This document shows, in pieces, positions 40,212 through 51,342 of a DNA stretch of 64,000 bases. The number at the start of each line of letters is the position of its first letter. Position 1 is the first letter of the stretch. The DNA lies in the NCBI GenBank assembly GCA_928724745.1, contig CAKMXJ010000020.1:496001-560000 (forward strand), read 5' to 3'. This DNA is from Anthracocystis setariae (Eukaryota > Basidiomycota > Ustilaginomycetes > Ustilaginales > Ustilaginaceae). Below the pieces are notes generated by a model. That model was not told the origin of the DNA and searched no databases. It saw nothing but the letters and a program-made list of their open reading frames with translations. The position numbers and the translations under genes are program-made.

Positions 40212-41546
40212 ATGGATCTCGACGACATCGGCAACAAGATTGCCAACTTGACCATGTATGATGTCAAGTCGCTGTATCGTCAGGCACGCAACTACGCGCT
40301 CAACATCAGCGAGATCGAAGCAAAGGTGGATGAGGCTACCAACGACGACCCTTGGGGTGCTAGCTCAACCCTTATGCAGGAAATCGCTCAGGCTACCAAC
40401 AACTTTCAGGACTTCAACGAGATCATGCCCACCATCTATCGTCGCTTTATGGAGAAGGAGGCGCGAGAATGGCGTCAGATCTACAAGGCACTCCAGCTGC
40501 TCGAGTATCTTGTCAAGCACGGTTCCGAGCGTGTAGTAGACGACGCTCGATCCCACCTTGCCACCATCAAAATCCTTCGAAACTTCCACTACATTGACGA
40601 GAAGGGCAAGGACCAGGGTATCAATGTGCGCAACCGTGCCAAAGAGCTTGCCGAGCTGCTGTCCGATGTGGACCGCATTCGACAGGAAAGGAGGAAGGCG
40701 CGCTCCAATAAGACCAAGTACACCGGTGGAGGCAATGGCGAGTTTGTACCTGGAAGCGGTACTCGATACGGCGGGTTTGGTAGCGACAGCTACTGGGCTG
40801 GTGGAGGAGCCGCTCCGGGCGTAGGTAGCTCTAGTGGTGGTGGTGCAGGTGGTGCTGCCCGTGACAGCTTCGAGGAGTACGACGCTGGCGACTTTGAGGA
40901 GTCGGCTGCCCCAAGGCCAAGCTCAAGCACGACCCGTGCTGGCGCATCACGCGGCTCGCAGGCACCACCCAAGAAGGAGGCACCAAAGGTTGCCGACCTG
41001 TTCAGCTTTGACGACGACGATGAGCCTGTCGCTCCCCCTGCTGCACCAGCACCAGCTTCAGCACCTCAGACCGCTGCTGCCAGCGCTACCAACAATGATG
41101 CTTTCGGCGATGACTTTGACGACTTCCAAGCCGCCCCTGCGCCTGCTGCTCCTGCCGCAAAGCCCCAAGCAGCAACAGCAGCAGCAGCAGCAGCAGCGTC
41201 TTTCGACTTTTTCGATTCCGCACCACTGTCGGCGTCGAAGCCAGCTTCCTCTGGGATGATGGCCCCCTCTCAGCCTGCTCCAGCATCCAAGTCTACCACC
41301 ACTCCGGCTGCTGCTCCGGCTTCTCGACCAGCGACCTCGACCAACTCTTCCTTCAACTTTGATGACCTTTGGGCCGCTTCGTCGGGCAAGTCGAGCGGAG
41401 CTGCCGGCAAGCAAAAGATGTCGATGGCCGAAATGGCCAAGAACCAAAGCTCTACCGCCCTTTTCGGATCCACTTCTGCTTCTCAACCTGCAGCTCAGCA
41501 GCAGCAGCAGCAAGGTAAGAAGCCGGATCTCTTCGACCTCTTGTAG
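40212..41546 (+). CDS. ENT3: epsin-like ENTH-domain clathrin adaptor (Ent3/epsinR type)
   Basis: 444 residues, intronless. The N-terminal ENTH domain (about 1-160) tracks yeast Ent3 closely: DEATNDDPWGASSTLMQEIA, YRRFMEKEAREWRQIYKALQ, LLEYLVKHGSERVVDDAR, GKDQGINVRNRAKEL. The C-terminal half is Gly/Ala/Pro-rich and disordered, with acidic-phenylalanine motifs (DDFDDFQ, FNFDDLW) of the kind bound by gamma-ear adaptors. It ends in DLFDLL, a clathrin-box-like sequence. Ent3 proteins work at the trans-Golgi and endosomes and bind phosphoinositides and SNAREs. The ATG at 40212 (MDLDDIGNKIANLTMYD) matches the Ent3 start. The DNA methyltransferase gene follows about 100-230 bases downstream on the same strand. 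Confidence 0.92.
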   Translation: MDLDDIGNKIANLTMYDVKSLYRQARNYALNISEIEAKVDEATNDDPWGASSTLMQEIAQATNNFQDFNEIMPTIYRRFMEKEAREWRQIYKALQLLEYLVKHGSERVVDDARSHLATIKILRNFHYIDEKGKDQGINVRNRAKELAELLSDVDRIRQERRKARSNKTKYTGGGNGEFVPGSGTRYGGFGSDSYWAGGGAAPGVGSSSGGGAGGAARDSFEEYDAGDFEESAAPRPSSSTTRAGASRGSQAPPKKEAPKVADLFSFDDDDEPVAPPAAPAPASAPQTAAASATNNDAFGDDFDDFQAAPAPAAPAAKPQAATAAAAAAASFDFFDSAPLSASKPASSGMMAPSQPAPASKSTTTPAAAPASRPATSTNSSFNFDDLWAASSGKSSGAAGKQKMSMAEMAKNQSSTALFGSTSASQPAAQQQQQQGKKPDLFDLL

Positions 41547-41641
41547 GTGGTTTCCGTGTCATTTGCCTTTGACCGCTTTCGCAATTCGTCATTTGTTATA
41601 GGCTGAAATCAAGTTACAAGGCTTTGCGCAATCAAGTCACA

Positions 41642-44170
41642 ATGCATTGTGTTGAAGATCGGTTGCGCTTTGTGGTGAAAGTGGGTTGGCAGTCAGTAGG
41701 TAAGGACTTGGTGTTTTTTCTTCGTGATCCTTCACACTGTATCGGGTTTGTTTTTGTGATCTTTGCATTGCAGTCATGGCTCGAGAAGTCGACACCAAGG
41801 TTCCGATCAAGACTACGCGCAGCATCGTGGCTGTGCTTTCCGGCAACTTCGGGGTGAGCTGCGAGCATGTGAAAGTCGAAGCTGTTGAACTCGCACCTCG
41901 CGATCCATTGGCAAGGGGAGAGCTCGCCAACGTCGAAACTGCAGAAGCTGCTGCACTTCGAGCATTTTTCCTCCGACAGAATGCTGATCCGTCCGTGCAA
42001 GCAACGGCGGCGATCACGTTTAGTTCGATCAACAGCGGGGTTTCAACAGGAGATGTTGTCAAGGTCAAGTTGGGGTCCCGCGAGAAGCTCGTCATGGTGC
42101 ATACCATGACCGGACCCACGATCGAAGGCGTCGAGATGGTCACGGCTTCCGACACGATGCTCCACGACGTTTTAGGTGGTACAGAGGTGTTTTTGACCAA
42201 ACACCAAGTCACGTTTTTTCTGCGGGCTATGACGGCAAAGGTCAACGTCAACAGCATCGTCATCCGATATGCCTGGGATGAGAGCAGGCCGGCGATCTTG
42301 GGACTCCCCGAATGGGCGTCCCCACGTCCAACTCCCAAACCACTCGTGTATCACGAGGGCGACTTTGTCATGCTGCAACCTGGGCATGCGAAATCACTGC
42401 TAGATATTGTGCAGATCCAACGCATCCGCAATCTGTACGTTCTGGTGCGCCCGATGAACCGCCAATACCATCAAGGTTCCTCGTTCAAGCACGATCGTCT
42501 GCTCACCCCTGCTGCCAAGCTGGAACGTGTGGATAAAGCGGTGTTTAAGCCCATAGCGACTTGTCGTGTGTCTTTGCTCACCCAGAGCACCTCAAGCTGG
42601 ACTGCCGACGCCAACGAGTTTCTCGTGAGTCCAGAAGATGCATTGCGTTTGCGACCAGAATGCGAACCGTGCAGGGTTTCTCATACGCTGCAAAGGAGAA
42701 AGCAACGTGGACTGAAGCCTCTCAACGCCATGGAGCTCATGTGCGGGGCTGGTGGGCTGAGTCTCGGACTCGACTTATCCGGCGCTTGCGAGACTAGATT
42801 TGCGATGGATACGGACGAGCACGCAGTCAAGACGTTTCGAAGCCATCATCCTTCAGCCAAGGTGTACCACGATGACGCTGGCGACGCTCTCCAACGTGCA
42901 GTAGCTGGGAGCAAATCGTCGCATGGCGTGGACTTGCCTAAACCAGGCGAGGTGGACGTGATCGCCGTCGGCCCTCCTTGTCAGGGGTTTAGCCGAAAGA
43001 ATCGTGAGGCTCGACTGGAGGCGGCGGAAGAGGATCCACGAAATCTGCTGGTCTGCACTGTGCTTGGATGGGTCGACTACCTCAGGCCCAAATACCTGAT
43101 CCTGGAGAATGTCGAAGGATTCTCGGCCGCAAAGCTAGGCGGGCATGAGAATGGGATGGTCAAGCTGGTCATGAAATGTCTGATGGAGCTGGGATACGCA
43201 TCGACTTGTGGCTTCGTTCAATCGGGAGCATTTGGTTGTCCACAGTCCAGGTTAAGATTCATCTTGATCGCCGCTCAAGTGGGGCTAGAGCTACCGAAAC
43301 TCCCTCAACCTACCCACGAATTCCTAGGCAGGAAAGCCTTTAGCTTCAGTTGGGAAGACGGAAGAGGTGGAACTCACAACGCGGACCCACCTCTATCAGT
43401 TGCACCCTTGCCTGCCATCACCGTTGCAGATGCGATTGATGATCTGCCGGCATTCGACTGGCAAGATCCTCATCTGGTCTACGCTGGCCCGGATCCAATC
43501 GAGTCTGAGCGAGTCCGGGCTGGCTTCGCACAAGTGCCGGTGACACAAGGTGAAGCAGTTGGTGCAGATCCGACTCGATACCGATTCGATCCGCGCACCT
43601 CGTATCAAGAGCGCATGCGAGTGCTTGGTGGCCAAACGAGGCTCACGGTTACCCAACATCAGAACTCGGGTCCCTCTCCCAACGCCGTGGAGAGAACCGT
43701 GAATGTCGCTCTGGAGCCTGGTGCCAACTATACTTCATGGAGCCAGCCCAAAATCAACAAGCCTGCTTTGCTTGATCTACACGAGGTGAGTACTGAAGAG
43801 CCACACATTGGTTACCTTCTTGGTATCGAATACAGTCCAACGCGTGCTGACACAGAAGTGCTTGTCTTTTTCTTGTATCGTGATGCAGAGTGAAAAGTGG
43901 CGCAATGACAAGCTTGCATTCACTCGTCTGGACAGAGATGGATACTTTCAAGTTCTCATGACCAAGATCAATCCTAGGAGCAGTATGCTGCATCCCACGC
44001 AGAGAAGGCTCCTGACCGTCCGCGAGTGTGCCCGCGCACAAGGCTTGCCCGATTGGGTGCAGTTCCACACCGGTGCAAGTCTCGCTTCCGCGTTTCGACA
44101 GATTGGCAATGCTGTACCTATCCCGCTCGCCCAAGCACTGGGCAAGACCATCAATGCTGCGAGGATGTAA
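41642..44170 (+). CDS. DNA (cytosine-5) methyltransferase with tandem BAH domains
   Basis: Main exons 41776-43785 and 43889-44170 (GTGAGT donor, GCAG acceptor). A small first exon 41642-41699 joins in frame through a 74-nt intron and would add 20 residues; the alternative start is ATG 41776 (763 residues, numbering used here). Two BAH-like regions lie at about 88-165 and 197-290. The methyltransferase has motif I MELMCGAGGLSLGL (319), motif IV GPPCQGFS with catalytic Cys402, motif VI ENVEGF (444-449), motif VIII QSRLRFIL, motif IX RRLLTVRECARAQGL and motif X FRQIGNAVP in the last exon. All catalytic motifs are intact. BAH-BAH-MTase order fits the Dnmt1/Dim-2 side of the family, but no RFTS or CXXC domain is visible, so it is short. 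It may methylate CpG or repeats in the nucleus; specificity is unknown. Confidence 0.92.
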
Positions 44171-44779
44171 GACTAGTAGTGACGACTAGCATCCGCTTAT
44201 TTCCAAGGTCAAATGTGCCTACAAAAATGCAGTTTGGTGGTAACAAAATTGAATAAAAAAAAAGGGTCGCTGCCACACACGCATACCGTACGCACTGACT
44301 GTGATCAAATGCAATTTTGTGCGCGCGACTGTAACGGAGTGGCCGAGGCTTTTGCCGCAACTCTGACACAGTCGCTCTCTCTCCACTCCACTTTCGGATG
44401 AACCGTGTCTTTCCTGCGCAGACCGGCTTGCTTCCGATTTCCATCTTCGACGTTTCTTCATCATTGCAGCGCTCACCAATCCCTTTGTTGCTACTCAGTA
44501 TCGGTATCGAACATACTGTATGCGACGATAGCAACCTCGATTCGCTTTCGACTGAGCACAAGGACATACTCTCGTCGGCGTTCAGGTTCATCCGGCGTCG
44601 AGACGGTCAGACGGAACAGCATACAGCAGGCTAGGTCGGTCACGGAGTCACTCACCCTTCACAAGACAACCACGACCTGAAAGAGTCTGACGAGCAATTC
44701 CGTCACCCGAGCTGCAGCATTGCTCTGATCTCGAAAACAAGGCTTAGCACGGCTTCACGCAGTCTCGATAGCGAGCGAG
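44171..44779. promoter_or_regulatory. intergenic region upstream of PAP1
   Basis: About 600 bases between the methyltransferase and PAP1 genes, with an A-rich tract near 44255. No gene seen. Confidence 0.4.
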
Positions 44780-46909
44780 ATGCCTTCATCAGCATCGGCA
44801 GTCGAGCCTGCTCTAGGCGGAGGCCCAACAAGGACGCTTGGAGTCACACCACCCATCGCCACCAACGGACCAACCGCGAGAGAGATTGAAGTCACCAAGA
44901 CGCTCGTAGCCGAACTCGAAAAGCAAGGTGTCTTCGAAAGCGATGACGAAAGCAAGGTTCGGTAAGTCCACCATGACGCCGCGTTTCTTTCGAGGCTGGC
45001 TACATCTACATCTTCTGTGATCTGACCATTTTCTCCCTCTCCCCCTCTTGCTCGTTCCAGCGAGGTCATCTTGGGCAAGCTCGATGCCATGGTCAAAGAC
45101 TTTGTCTACCGCGTATCAATAAGCAGCGGCATGTCGGAATCGTTGGCTCGCTCGGCAGGCGGCAAAATCTTCACCTTTGGCTCGTATCGTCTCGGTGTAC
45201 ATGGTCCAGGCTCGGATATCGATACCCTTTGCGTTGTGCCCAAGCATGTTTCGCGCGAAGACTTCTTCTCCGTGTTCGAAACCATGCTCAAGGAGCGCGA
45301 AGAAGTCACCGAGCTCGCAGCAGTTCCGACAGCACACGTCCCACTTATTGCCTCGAAGTTCATGGGCGTCGACATTGATTTCACCTTTGCACGCTTAGCG
45401 TTACCCAGGGTGGAAGACAGCCTTAGCCTCGAAGACGACAATCTTCTTCGCAGTTTGGACGAAAGGGACGTACGAAGTTTGGGAGGTTCGCGAGTAACAG
45501 ATGGAATCCTCAGACTTGTACCCAACATCCACGTCTTCCGCATGGCCCTCCGATGCATCAAGCTGTGGGCCCAACGTCGAGCCATTTACTCGAACGTCAT
45601 GGGTTTCCTCGGTGGTGTCGCCTGGGCCATGCTTACAGCTCGTATCTGCCAGCTTTACCCCAACGAAGCCGCTGGTGCCATCGTTTCGCGCTTCTTCATC
45701 ATCTTTTACCAATGGAAATGGCCTCAGCCTGTGCTCCTCACTCAGATTGAGGACGGTCCGCTCTCGGTGCGTGTTTGGAACCCTAAACTGTACCCCTCGG
45801 ATCGGTTGCATCGCATGCCCATCATTACACCAGCGTATCCGGGCATGTGTGCAACGCACAACGTTTCGCAATCCACTCAGATGGTCATGACCTCCGAGTT
45901 CAAGCGCGCCGCCGAGGTCGTTGACCGCGTCATTATCGGAAAGACGGACTGGAGCGAGCTGTTTGCCAAGCATGACTTCTTTTTCAAGTACAAATACTAC
46001 CTTCAAGTCATCGCATCTTCCGGTTCGGCCGATCTGCAACTCAAATGGCATGGTACGGTCGAATCCAAGATCCGCCAGCTCGTGATGAAGCTCGAGCTGG
46101 TTCCGACTATCACATGTGCGCATCCGTTCATCAAGGGGTTTGATCAGGTGTCCGAGTGCCATAACGACCACGAAGTGCGGTTGGTGGCGACTGGTGATAT
46201 TCCGGAGGAGGTGGCTCAGCGAACGCAAAAGGTGGCAGCTCTGCCAGAAACCGACGAGGCCAAACAGGCTGCCGAGGAAGAGGCTGCCAAGATCACCCAG
46301 GGCAAAGAGGGACATCGCATGATCTACACCACGACCTTCTACATTGGTCTGAGTATCGAGCCCAAGTTGGCCGGTGAGGGTCATCGCAAGCTCGACATTA
46401 GCTACCCTACCGCCGAGTTCACCGCCAAGGTCAAGCAGTGGGAGCAGTACGACGAAGCTTCGATGGGCATCGTGGTTCGACACATCAAGTGGACGCAACT
46501 GCCTGCGTACGTGTTCGAAGGTGGCGAGAACCGCGTCACTGCTGCGGCTGCTAGCAAGGTGAATGGCAAGCGCGCCAAGTCGGGCAAGAAGAAGGGGGTC
46601 GATGCGGTCAATGGCGTTACCAGCTCGTCTCAGCCCAACGGTGCGTCCAATGAGGAGGAGCCCGTAACTGCCGTCGATAACGGTGATGCCGAAATGGCGT
46701 CGCCAACAAAGAAGCAGCGCACCATCGCAAATCTTCCCACATCTACAAGAACTACCACTGCCACTGCGAACTCCGACGCACCAGCACCAACACCAACACC
46801 TACCCTCCCTCTACAGCCAGGAACCGCAATCACCGAGCTGCAAAACTTCCAACTCGCTACAGGCAACGCCCCCATCGCCGCATCCACAGATACTCCGGCA
46901 AACCACTAA
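44780..46909 (+). CDS. PAP1: poly(A) polymerase
   Basis: Two exons, 44780-44961 and 45061-46909 (GTAAGT donor, TTCCAG acceptor), 676 residues. The nucleotidyltransferase core has FGSYRLGVHGPGSDIDTLCV with catalytic Asp113 and Asp115, and a third Asp (167) in GVDIDFTFARL. The 52-residue spacing between the second and third Asp equals that in yeast Pap1. The central domain (CIKLWAQRRAIYSNVMGFLG) and the RNA-binding domain (HPFIKGFDQVSECHNDHEVR) follow. The enzyme adds poly(A) to cleaved pre-mRNA in the nucleus. A Lys-rich, nuclear-localisation-like segment (KRAKSGKKKG) precedes a Thr/Pro/Ala-rich tail that is probably disordered. The short N-terminal exon carries TPPIATNGPTAREIE, the usual start of the family. 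Confidence 0.96.
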
Positions 46910-47408
46910 ACTTGCCCGCACTCACTTCCCAAATTTTTCTCCCTCCCTCCCGACCTTGCTTCGCCTTCATCTCAACAACTCGCGTAATCTTCCAGATCGT
47001 CGCCGACTGGCTCCGCTTTACTTGTAATTTACCCCCAAGGCCCGCCCGTATGCTACATTCACTCATGTCATGTCACGCCAAATGGGGGAAAGCGAGAAAA
47101 AAAGGGTTTTTTGGATGATTTTGAACCTGTCTTGCAAACACGATGTTGCGGGGGGACAGGGGGTGTGGTGGTGGTGGTACTACTAGCTACATCTGACTCG
47201 TGAAGTTACTGTCAGAGAATGAGGGGGAGGTGTTGTGCCATGAACTGCAAATTTTAAGAATCGCGGTTGAGCGATCCAATGTGAATGTGTGTGGAGAGAA
47301 GGATGCGGAAGAGTTCGAGGTGTTGAATGCTGCGAAAACCGAGCCTCGAACCGATGCGTGTGCGTGCAAGATATCAATGGAAAGGGGAGAAAGACCGAGT
47401 GTCCCTGC
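46910..47408. other. convergent 3' intergenic region PAP1/RPL17
   Basis: About 500 bases between two 3' ends, with a short GT/GGT-rich patch near 47155-47180. No gene seen. Confidence 0.45.
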
Positions 47409-49123
47409 TTAAGCCTTGGTGGTGCGGGCAGCGGCAACACGCTTCTGGGCGAGCTGGCGCTTGTTGAGGCGGACGGTAAGGTCGGAGGAAGCAGCCTTGG
47501 GCACCTGGGCGGCAGGCTCGGCGAGGAGGATCTCGGCGTGGATGGGGTGACCCTCGTAAGGGTTGATACGACCGTGAGCACGGAACGTGCGACGACGTGT
47601 CTTGGGGGCCTGCTGGATGACAATGTTGCGGATCACAAGCTCCTCAGTCTCGAGACCCTTGGCCTCAGCGTTAGCTTCAGCGTTCTTGAGGAGGGCAAGG
47701 AGGAACTTGACCGACTTGACGGGCCATCGACCTGAGAGATGCAAGAACGAGAAACGGACGGGAGGGAAGTTAGCAATTGCCACGGACGAAGCATGAAACC
47801 ATTGGACATCCAAGTCTGGCGCATCTCGAACCAGGGATGCACCGAATCCGCAACTATCTCTACCAAACACCATCTTGTATGCAAAAGACGTTCTGCAACG
47901 ACGTGGTACACTTTACATCCGCTGTCCTTGATCCCTTGCATGCTTCCAATTCCGCCTAACCAGTGTTCCTCTACCTCCTTCGCATCCGCCGGTGCTGCGA
48001 TCTGCCCTACACCTGCTTTTGATCGTTTACTGCTTCGCTATCATTCCACATAGACAACCTGCCAAACAACTCGATATCCTGCCAGAGATGCCATGCTTGT
48101 CGTCCAAAATATCATATGAAGAAAGAACTTACCCTGAGTGGTCTTGAACTCCTTAGCCTGCTGGGTGCGGCCAACACCACCGTTGAAGCGGCGGAAGGGG
48201 ATGCACTGCTTCTTCTCGACAACGTTGCCGAGGTAAGCGTAAGCCTTCTGGAGCTTCATGCCGTTGACGGCGGCAGCGGTCTCGCGGGTGTTCTTGAAGT
48301 GAACACGGAGGTACTGACCGCGCGACTTGGCAGTCTTCTCCACGAGGTTGGAGTCATCGAAAGCGTATCGGACCTGTATGGGTTTGGTTGGTGTGCGGGC
48401 GAAGATAGGAATGACGAACGGTAAGAAACTGAACAAGGTTGGCAAAAACAGGCGAAGCAACGTGCAAAGATTGCGACGACAACCAGTTGGCAAGCATGCG
48501 AAACGACAGAGATTGAAAGTTGTTGGTAGCGTCGGAAGCGGACGCTTCTGCTTTAGTCGAATGCCAATGATTGTTGGGAGTGTGACTGCATCTTTGTAAC
48601 GTCGATTGAATTCTGTCGTGAGTTCTTTGCCCGGCGATGAAGTCTCTCGCAAGGCCACGAAAGTCGTTTGTAGATTCAGATACACCATCTGCTGCGTTCA
48701 GATGAGGCTGGGCAACCAACGATGTACGATTGGTGTATTCCTGATCGATCCACATTCAAGCCTGATGTCTGTTCCAGCTCTGATGTCCACATGATACCAA
48801 GATTTTCTTTGCGAGGTCGGCTCTAATACCGATTCTGAGAGTATCGAAGTTGAGACCAAAGCTTCTAACGACATTCCTAGCTTGCTGAGAGCGCTCCTTT
48901 CCAACGGTGACCAACAAGTCGATGGGAGCGATGCATGATGTGGACTTTGGTCATGGATGCTGGAACCTGCCAAAGGTCGAATAAGCGGCAATACATGTGT
49001 GCGGTACTGATTGATAGTCGATGTGCTGGTGGAGGTTGCTGGAGGTGATGCTTTCTTTGTCGTATGCTGCTACTGATAGTCGTCGTCGTCGTCATTGATG
49101 CGTGTCGATAGTCTACGTACCAT
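47409..49123 (-). CDS. RPL17: ribosomal protein uL22 (L17)
   Basis: Coding exons 49123-49121 (ATG only), 48373-48133 and 47731-47409, 188 residues, near the usual 184. The joined N-terminus reads [20 protein letters not shown], followed by [20 protein letters not shown] and [20 protein letters not shown]. The join [19 protein letters not shown] is in frame. Further family segments are [18 protein letters not shown] and the C-terminal Arg/Lys-rich tail. uL22 lines the polypeptide exit tunnel of the 60S subunit. Introns are 747 and 401 nt, long for this genome; donors are GTACGT and GTAAGT. I looked for box C/D snoRNA motifs on the coding strand of both introns and saw no convincing pair. Confidence 0.93.
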
Positions 49124-49836
49124 CTTGATTAGTGTATGGGGGGGGGGTGAGCCTTGAGGATGATGGAAGGATGGCGAAGCGTGAAGGCAATCTTGGTTGA
49201 TGGTGTCGGCGGGGGCTGCTTGGCTTGGCTTGGCTTGGCTTGCGTTGCGTGGGCTGCACAGTCCAGTCAATTGTACCAATTCGAGCCAAGCTTAGCCAGC
49301 AGCAATCTCACTTTGCCCGCTCAGTTGAGTGCGGCTGTGTCTGCTCCTCTTCTTCTTCGAAATCCGGAACCGCACTGCAACGAGATCAAATCTGCTCCGT
49401 TACTTGGCTTGAATTCCTTACCTTTGAAGATTGTATTGAGAGAATTCAAACTTCTCGAGATCCTGAAAATTCTCTTGGTCTGCAACCCTGAATTTTCTGC
49501 AATTGGACTTCGAAAGATCACGTGCCGTGCACGTCAAAACTATACATTCTGCATTTTGACTTGGCGGAAATTTCTAACTCGATTTAATTTGTCAAGATAG
49601 ATACGGTCTCACAATCATGCTCCGAAAAAAAACGGTCTCGGGACGCGAGTCAAACGCCGCTCGCAAGCCTCCTCTCCTCTCGTCCTGCGATTCTTCCGAC
49701 ATGCCCTACTCTGTGATTTCCGATACAGATGCAGTCTGCACAGTCACGGAGCGCATCAAGTAGAGGATGTTCACACGAGATGGCAGCAGCCTTTGGTTTC
49801 AGATATTGGCGTGTCGCTGTATTGAGTGAGAGGTAT
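49124..49836. other. intergenic: RPL17 promoter side and 3' flank of the CMD/hydrolase gene
   Basis: Contains a TTGGC pentanucleotide repeat (49217-49242) about 100 bases upstream of the RPL17 start. No gene seen. Confidence 0.4.
49217..49242. repeat. TTGGC pentanucleotide repeat
   Basis: About five tandem copies of CTTGG just upstream of the RPL17 start. Confidence 0.85.
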
Positions 49837-51342
49837 TTAGGACAGGAACTTAAGAACCGGCTTGAGCCAGGCATCTGGATTGTCACACATCGGCAAGTGT
49901 CCCGCGTTGGGAATGCTGGCAAATTCTGCACTGGCACCAGCCTTAGTAAGCGTTGCCGCGAATGCTTGCAGGGTCTCGGGCAGCTTGCCATCAGCCTCAC
50001 CTGCCACGAGAAGATGACGATGCGAAGAGGCCTTGCTGAAAGCATCCACGATACCCTCCTTGACCAGATCGTAGTTCTGCAATGCTCGAGCTCCAGCTGC
50101 AAAGCCTTCAACTTGCGTGGTCTTGACCATCTCCTCGGTCCTGGCTCTGCATTCCGCGCTAGCCTGCGAGCCAGTTCCATACCACCTGGGCACAGTGACA
50201 GCAGCGAGCTCTCCCATGCCCTTGCTTCGTGCCAGTGCAATGCGCTCGTCCCATGCGGCCACATTGGCAGCGGGTGTACTTGGCTGAGTGTCGCAAGCCA
50301 CCAAGCGCTCGTACCTGTCTGGGTGTCGAAGAGCAAATGAAAGTGCCGTGGCGCCGCCCTGAGAAACTCCAATCACAGCATAAGCCTTGCTGACTGCCAG
50401 GCTGTCGAGCAGGAATGCAACATCATCCGACAGCTGAGCGATTGTGCAAGCCTCAGCAGGGACAGCCGAGCTACCGTGACCCCTCTGGTCGTACGACAGA
50501 ATGTTGAAGCGAGCCGAAAGAGCTGGGATCACCGAGTCCCACATCGACAAATTGGTCATGAGCGAGTTGATCAGCACGATCCAAGGCGCTTTCATGCTGT
50601 GGAAGTGGACGCGCGTGCTCAGCAACTGGCCGTCAGGCAGCTGCACAAGTCCTCTGCCTGCCGACGAGCTGGGGCCGGTCACAGGCAACTGCAGCGATGC
50701 GGGATCCTGGACGTGTTCACTGCCTTCTGGCTTGGGTACAGGAACATTGGCGCGGTCGTCGACGTCAACGGCAACGAGGAAACGCGAGACCATGTTGTAG
50801 ACGGCGACTGTGAGCGTAGCTTCTGCGATCTTTCGGTTGACGAGCTCCTCTCCCTCGAAGCCATCTTGCTTTGCCTTATCGCCCAGCTCCTTGACATTCT
50901 CAGCCAAGACTGACCTGAGCGTTTCAAATGTGGAGTCCTGAACGCGGACGTTGGTGGTCATGTCATCGGCAAGCGCGAGAGCAGCTTTCTGCAGCGGACT
51001 GAGGACGGATGATGTCGATAAAGGAGCTCGTACATCGCGAACAGCTGCGAGCTGAGCAGTAGTGCAGCCAGCCTCGACAGCGACGGGTGCGTGTTGAATC
51101 CATTCGAAGTTGGCCGAGTTGTGTGCAGCCACTCGGAGGATCATCATTTCACGGACATCGGCTGGAATCGAGTTCTTGGTCCTGGTCGCTCCAAGTAGTG
51201 TGTTCCATCCATTGGCGATGGCGGGTGCGTTGAGCAACGATCCATCAAGCGGCGTAAGTCCTCGAGCACCGCGACGCTCGCGGATGGCGTCAGCGATGGG
51301 GTCTACGCCAGCAGCAGGGTACCTGTAAGGGATGCGAGGCAT
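49837..51342 (-). CDS. fused carboxymuconolactone-decarboxylase-like and 3-oxoadipate enol-lactonase-like protein
   Basis: 501 residues, intronless, ATG at 51342 (MPRIPYRYPAAGVDPIADAI). The N-terminal half (about 10-215) is an AhpD/CMD-type helical domain with REMMILRVAAHNSANFEWIQH, the usual CMD signature. The C-terminal half (about 235-501) is an alpha/beta hydrolase: oxyanion-type LINSLMTNLSMWD, YDQRGHGSS, nucleophile elbow GVSQGG, and catalytic His in NAGHLPMC. Both resemble successive steps of the protocatechuate/beta-ketoadipate route: decarboxylation of 4-carboxymuconolactone and hydrolysis of the enol-lactone. Bacterial PcaL fuses the same activities in the opposite order (hydrolase first), as far as I recall. 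No targeting signal, so probably cytosolic. It is divergent from the secreted intradiol dioxygenase gene, which supports an aromatic-degradation role. Exact substrate not proven. Confidence 0.85.
   Translation of the reverse strand: MPRIPYRYPAAGVDPIADAIRERRGARGLTPLDGSLLNAPAIANGWNTLLGATRTKNSIPADVREMMILRVAAHNSANFEWIQHAPVAVEAGCTTAQLAAVRDVRAPLSTSSVLSPLQKAALALADDMTTNVRVQDSTFETLRSVLAENVKELGDKAKQDGFEGEELVNRKIAEATLTVAVYNMVSRFLVAVDVDDRANVPVPKPEGSEHVQDPASLQLPVTGPSSSAGRGLVQLPDGQLLSTRVHFHSMKAPWIVLINSLMTNLSMWDSVIPALSARFNILSYDQRGHGSSAVPAEACTIAQLSDDVAFLLDSLAVSKAYAVIGVSQGGATALSFALRHPDRYERLVACDTQPSTPAANVAAWDERIALARSKGMGELAAVTVPRWYGTGSQASAECRARTEEMVKTTQVEGFAAGARALQNYDLVKEGIVDAFSKASSHRHLLVAGEADGKLPETLQAFAATLTKAGASAEFASIPNAGHLPMCDNPDAWLKPVLKFLS

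Noticed and set aside
44325..44360. tRNA A-box-like GGAGTGGCCGAGG
   Set aside because: No matching B-box, acceptor stem or anticodon arm could be built around it.
47732..49120. snoRNA in the RPL17 introns
   Set aside because: No convincing box C (RTGATGA) paired with box D on the coding strand was seen in either intron.
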